Shown here piece by piece: positions 59,347 through 64,000 of a stretch of DNA of 64,000 nucleotides. Under the pieces are notes generated by a model that saw only the letters and a program-made list of their open reading frames with translations, did no database searches and was not told the DNA's origin. The DNA comes from Hypericum androsaemum (Eukaryota; Streptophyta; Magnoliopsida; Malpighiales; Hypericaceae). Numbering within the stretch: the first letter of the stretch is position 1; each line of letters opens with the position of its first letter. The DNA lies in contig OZ023197.1 of the NCBI GenBank assembly GCA_963995505.1, positions 9,599,827-9,663,826 on the forward strand, read 5' to 3'. Both the position numbers and the translations under genes were made by a program.

Positions 59347-61119
59347 TCAAATCATAGGAATAATGCCTCCAACCAGGAAGTTGGCAAAATTCGCATACCA
59401 AGATGCTTCCACATTATTCAAGCGCATCAACTCCTCATTCAGAAACTCTTCTTTGATATTTCCATGAGTCTCCATTCCATCACTTCTCTCTAGCCAAGAG
59501 AGATGGTCTGCGACAACATTTTTCGAATCCTTCTTATCCTTGATGGACAAGTCGAAAACTTGGAGTAATAAAATCTAGCGAATAAGTCGCGGCTTAGCAT
59601 TTTGTTTGGAGAACAAATACCTCAAAGCCGTATGATCAGTGTAGATTATCACTTTCGACCCAAGAAGATACGATCGGAATTTGTCACATGCATATAGGAC
59701 CGTAAGTAACTCCTTCTCGGTGGTGGTGTAATTTAGTTGGGCGCCCGCCAACACTCTACTTGCATAGTAGATGACATGAAGCTTCCCCTCCTTCTTTTGA
59801 CCAAGCACACATCCCAATGCGATGTCGCTCGCATCACACATCATCTCAAATGGTAGTGTCCAATCCGGAGAAGAGATAACCGGAGCTGTGACAAGAGCTT
59901 TCTTCAAAGTATCAAATGCTTGAAGGCATGGCTCATCAAAATCAAAGGGCACATCCTTCACAAGAAAATTAGTAAGCGGCTTCACGATAAGAGAAAAATC
60001 CTTAATAAATCTTCGGTAGAAACCGGCATGGCCAAGAAAAGTTCTTACTCTTTTAACTGAAGTCGGTGCTTCCATCTTCTCTATTGCTTCCATCTTGGCT
60101 CTGTCCACCTCAATGCCCACTCGAGAGATCTTATGCCCAAGAACTATCCCTTCATCTACCATAAAATGACATTTCTCCCAATTGAGAACGAGGTTCTTCT
60201 CTTCACATCTTTCCAAGACCTTGTCCAAATTGGCCAAGCAGCTATCAAAGGAGTCTCCAAATACCGAGAAATCATCCATGAAGATCTCCATAATTTTCTC
60301 ATTCATCCCCCAAAAGATAGCCGCCATGCATCGTTGGAAAGTGGCCGGGCCATAACTCAATCCAAAAGGCATTCGTCGATAAGCAAAAATACCAAAGGGA
60401 CAAGTGAAATATGTTTTCTCTTGATCCCTTGGGTATATTGCAATTTGGTTGTAGCCCGAGTACCCATCCAAGAAGCAATAGTGGAAATATCTGGTAATTC
60501 TCTCCAATATTTGGTCAATGAATGGAAGAGGAAAATGATCCTTACGTGTGGCGGCATTCAAATTTCGGTAGTCCACGCATACCCTCCATCCAGTCACAGT
60601 TCTTGTGGAAATGAGCTCACCCTCATTATTGATCACAACAGTCATTCCTCCTTTCTTTGGAATACAATGGATCGGGCTTACCCACTCACTATCTGAGATG
60701 GGATAAATGATGCCAGCTTCGAGGAGCTTGATCACCTCATTCTTCACAACTTCTTTCATGTTGGGATTTAATCTTCTTTGCCTATCTACCCTCGGCTTGG
60801 CCCCCTCCTCCATGTGGATGTGATGCATAACAATGTTGGGACTTATCCTCTTGATATCGGATATTTGCCAAGCCATGGCCTTAATCCGTTTGTTGACGAT
60901 TTCAAGTACCCTCTTCTCTTGTTCCTTAGAGAGCTTGTTGGAGATGATAATGGGGAGTCTTCCTTCATCCTTTAAGAATGCATATCGCAAATGGGAGGGT
61001 AACTCTTTCAACTCCAAGCTTGGAGCCTTAGTGATGGAAGGTGGAGTACGATACTTCAAATCAAGCTCCAAATCCTCATAGAGAACTTTTGTATCAGCTT
61101 CTCCCATGAACTCTTCCAA
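59347..61119 (-). pseudogene. Gypsy reverse transcriptase and RNase H
   Basis: A 514-codon frame (59575-61119) with RT blocks [13 protein letters not shown] (146-158), [13 protein letters not shown] (180-192), [11 protein letters not shown] and the catalytic FMDDFSVFG (280-288), then RNase H ([28 protein letters not shown]). It stops at a TAG that replaces the Trp expected after RLIR; the RNase H/connection segment continues at 59347-59550 (KKDSKNVVADHLSWLER). Confidence 0.95.
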
Positions 61120-61299
61120 GTTATCCTCTTCTTATTCTCTACTGATTTCTTCCTCCATTCCATCTTCAATCCTTGATATGCTCTCCTTGCCAAACTCGAG
61201 GACATATTCCTCCATGACATCAACTTTTATGCACACCCCTTCATCAAGAGGGTGGCGCATTGCATTGGACATCTTGAACTCTACCTTCTCCTCCCCTAT

Positions 61300-62157
61300 T
61301 CAGAGGACCAATCTTCCATCATGCACATCTACCAAGGCACGTGCCGTATTGAGAAATGGCCGGCCAAGGATTAATGGACAACTCTTGTCTTCATCAAAAT
61401 TCAGCACCACAAAATCTACTGGAAAGATAAACTTAACAATCTTCAACAAGACATCCTCCACGACCCCAAATGACTTCTTTATGGTTTGGTCCGCCAATTG
61501 GAGACGCATAGAAGTGGATTTTACCTCACACAACCCAAGTCTCCTAAGAATAAACAAAGGCATCAAGTTAATGCTAGCGCCTAAATCACATAGGCACTTA
61601 GGAAACTTAACATCACCAAATAAACAAGGAATAGTGAAACTCCCCGGGTCTTTTAACTTTGTCGGGAGATCCTTTGAGATGATAGAGCTACACTTTGCCG
61701 TGAGGGCTACCGTCTCTCCATCTTCCCACTTCCTCTTCTTTGTGATGAGTTCCTTCAAAAACTTGGAATAGTGCAGAACTTGATCCAACATCTCCAGAAA
61801 TGAGACGCTAATCTGTACATTTTTTATTTTCTCTATAAAGCCGAGAAATTTGTCGTCCATCACGTTCTTCTTTTTGACTCTTTGAGGAAATGGTAGGGGA
61901 GGAATCTTTGGTGGTGGTGGCACATACTCTTCTTCTTCCTCAATCTCAGCAAAAGGACTTTTTTCTTTCTCTACCTCTTTATTCTCCCTGGCATTCTTCT
62001 CTTTTTCATTGGCCTCCACATAGTTTTCTCTTGATTTCGGGCTTGTCTCTTGACAAATGGTTTCCTTGCCACTCCTCATGGTAATTGTACTCACATTTCC
62101 TCGATGATTAGCCTCCGTGGCTTGGAAGAGAGCCGGACTCTCTATGGGCACTTGCAT
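61300..62157 (-). pseudogene. Gypsy protease region
   Basis: Frame of 285 codons ending in a retropepsin-like domain: FPKCLCDLGASINLMPL (Asp of the Athila-type D-L-G-A motif present), LRLQLADQT-like flap and CPLILGRPFLNTARALVDV. The N-terminal half is Glu/Lys-rich linker. Stops separate it from gag and RT. Confidence 0.93.
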
Positions 62158-62233
62158 TTGCTATTTGTCCAAATTGCCTCTCCATATTATGCATTGTAGT
62201 TGCTTGGCCCTTGAGAATTTGTTCTAAGTTGTT

Positions 62234-63998
62234 TTACCTTGAGCTTTGTTGATTTATGGCTGCCAAAATTTGTCCTTGTTGGCTAACCACCCCTCCAACT
62301 TCTTGCATAAATTTTTCCATCTTGTCAAACTTCTCCTCAATAGCTCCCATCCGATCCATTAAAGAGAAACGTGGTTGGAAACCTGGAGGAGGCCCTTGAG
62401 GTGTATTGCGAAGAGGATGTCCCTTATCCGGAATAATTGCCATGTTATCTCCACTACTTCCTCCGGTACCCCTCCAAGAGAAGTTTGGGTGATTTCTCCA
62501 ACCGGGATTATAAGTAGTGGAATATGGGTTGTTTCCCATCCTATTTGCTCCTTGCCATTGGCCACCCACGAAATTTACTTGCTCCATAGAAGAGCCCAAC
62601 ATGGCACACTCATTCATCTCATGGCCAACATTGCCACAAACTTCACAATTTGTTTGCACAGTCGCCACATTGCTTTTCTTCAAGCTTAGTTCCTTCACTT
62701 GCTTTGCTAATAAAGCCAATTGAGCTTGAATTGAGGAGGCAATGTCAACATCAATCACTTCTACTTGCTCCTTTCTCGGTTGCCTAGCTCTCTCATTAGC
62801 CATTAGCATGTTTGTAGTTGCCAACTGCTACAAGATATGGTAGGCTTCATCCTTCTCCTTTCCCAATTGCTTTTCTTCAAGCTTAGTTCCTTCACTGCAA
62901 GATATGGTAGGCTTCATCCTTCGCCACATTGCTTTTCTTCAAGCTTAGTTCCTTCACTTGCTTTGCTAATAAAGCCAATTGAGCTTGAATTGAGGAGGCA
63001 ATGTCAACATCAATCACTTCTACTTGCTCCTTTCTCTGTTGCCTAGCTCTCTCATTAGCCATTAGCATGTTTGTAGTTGCCAACTACTGCAAGATATGGT
63101 AGGCTTCATGGCCAACATTGCCACAAACTTCACAATTTGTTTGCACAGTTGCCACATTGCTTTTCTTCAAGCTTAGTTCCTTCACTTGCTTTGCTAATAA
63201 AGCCAATTGAGCTTGAATTGAGGAGGTAATGTCAACATCAATCACTTCTACTTGCTCCTTTCTTGGTTACCTAGCTCTCTCATTAGCCATTAGCATGTTT
63301 GTAGTTGCCAACTGCTGCAAGACATGGTAGGCTTCATCCTTCTCCTTTTCCAAGAATGGTCCATTTGCGGCGGCATCAACTGTGCCCCTTGTAGATGATC
63401 CAAGGCTAAAGTAGAAGGTGTGGAGTAGAGACTCCTCTGTCAAATTATGGTGAGGGCAACTCCTTTGTAGTCCCTTGAATCTTTCCCAAGCTTCACTCAA
63501 AGTCTCATTTTCAAATTGTTGAAAGTTGTTGATCTCCTTCCTGAGCCTATTTGTCTTTGCGAAAGGGAAGAACATTTCAAGGAAGGCATTGGCTAACTCC
63601 TCCCACGTGGCAATATCTGTTTCGACCAATTGCTTGTACCACATCTTAGCTTGGTCCTTCAAAGTAAATGGAAACAATCTAAGCTTCACGGCATCATCGG
63701 TAGCTCCGTTGAACTTAACTGTGTCAGCTATCTCCAAGAAGTTACCAATATGTTTATTGGGGTCTTCATTCGGCAACCCATAGAATTGAACTGAAGATTT
63801 GAGCATGTTTATCACTGATGGCTTGAGCTCAAAATTGTTAGCCTGAATAGTTGGCCTCGGTACTCCGGTCATTGCTCCCCTCAAGGTGGGCTTATAGGAA
63901 TCCAAGAGAGTCCTTCGAGGAGCTCGATCTCCTTGTGCATCGTACCTTGGATGAGCTTGTTGGTTCATCCTTGCTTGAATTCTTCTCTTTTGTCGCAA
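62234..63998 (-). pseudogene. Gypsy gag, with internal duplications and stops
   Basis: 63267-63998 is the retrotransposon gag core (PSVINMLKSSVQFYGLPNED, PNKHIGNFLEIADTVKFNG, WYKQLVETDIATWEELANAF) and ends at a TAA that replaces a Gln codon. Behind it the segment MLMANERARQ...KEQVEVIDVD is present three times. The last copy continues into a CCHC knuckle CEVCGNVGHEMNEC and the linker MDRMGAIEEKFDKMEKFM. The gag N-terminus is outside the window. Confidence 0.92.
62660..63340. repeat. Triplicated segment in gag
   Basis: CATTAGCATGTTTGTAGTTG occurs at 62801, 63060 and 63289 (spacings 259 and 229). Truncated pieces of the zinc-knuckle coding sequence and of GCAAGATATGGTAGGCTTCA lie between units, so the breakpoints differ from unit to unit. 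Confidence 0.92.
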
Positions 63999-64000
63999 TG

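Larger units (their letters stand above)
53617..64000 (-). mobile_element. Athila-type Ty3/Gypsy retrotransposon, cut by the window edge
   Basis: Minus-strand element: 3' LTR 53617-55203, polypurine tract 55204-55218, then leftmost to rightmost an env-position ORF region, integrase, RNase H/RT, protease and gag. The long spacer with an extra ORF between integrase and 3' LTR, CDLGASINLMP protease and FMDDFSVFG polymerase motifs point to the Athila lineage. The 5' LTR lies beyond 64000. Multiple stops and frameshifts make it non-autonomous. Confidence 0.9.

Noticed and set aside
60133..60696. Plus-strand 187-codon frame
   Set aside because: Antisense shadow of the Gypsy reverse transcriptase.
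61106..61771. Plus-strand 221-codon frame
   Set aside because: Antisense shadow of the Gypsy protease region.

Overview
This is nuclear DNA of a flowering plant, most likely a woody eudicot. The evidence is intron-split genes with GT/AG borders, a chloroplast-biogenesis gene, a nuclear-encoded organellar ribosomal protein, a BAHD acyltransferase, and abundant plant-type transposons (Mutator-like, hAT-like, LINE, Copia, Athila-type Gypsy). The species cannot be named from sequence alone. I see no evidence for a new defence or mobile system. The novelty is structural: a duplicated locus, a palindromic pseudogene and nested transposons.

Positions 1-15,500 are the genic part. The last six exons of an HCF173-like photosystem II biogenesis gene (2-873, +) are followed by a three-exon gene for a 174-residue Cys-patterned protein (2202-7060, +), whose first intron carries a 3.5-kb Mutator-like element. 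Next come a second Mutator-like element (7373-8477), a minus-strand gene that may be the counterpart of Arabidopsis UP6 (9059-9952), and a complete two-exon bL20 gene (11546-13735, +). As I remember it, HCF173, UP6 and L20 are also consecutive in Arabidopsis (At1g16720, At1g16730, At1g16740), so this looks like conserved microsynteny. A degenerate 22-bp minisatellite closes the region.

Positions 15,800-50,100 are a tandem segmental duplication of about 16-17 kb per copy, each copy built around one BAHD acyltransferase gene of the coniferyl alcohol acyltransferase type. Copy A (15,800-33,250) carries a dead gene: lost start codon, exon deletions, a nonsense codon, a lipoxygenase exon fragment in the intron, and a 3' half replaced by a palindrome with arms of about 2 kb. 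Copy B (33,960-50,120) carries the intact gene (45545-48461), whose upstream region is itself tandemly duplicated (period 585 bp). Each copy acts as the empty-site control for insertions in the other, so the relative order of events can be read. Copy B also holds a dead Copia element (38009-44095, target duplication AGTTT) containing a small Mutator-like MITE.

Positions 50,400-64,000 are retrotransposon territory: a tandemly duplicated LINE 3' fragment, a GC-richer anonymous stretch, a truncated LTR, then the 3' LTR (53617-55203) and internal region of a minus-strand Athila-type Gypsy element running off the right edge (integrase, RNase H, RT, protease and gag from left to right). It carries stops and frameshifts and a gag segment present three times.
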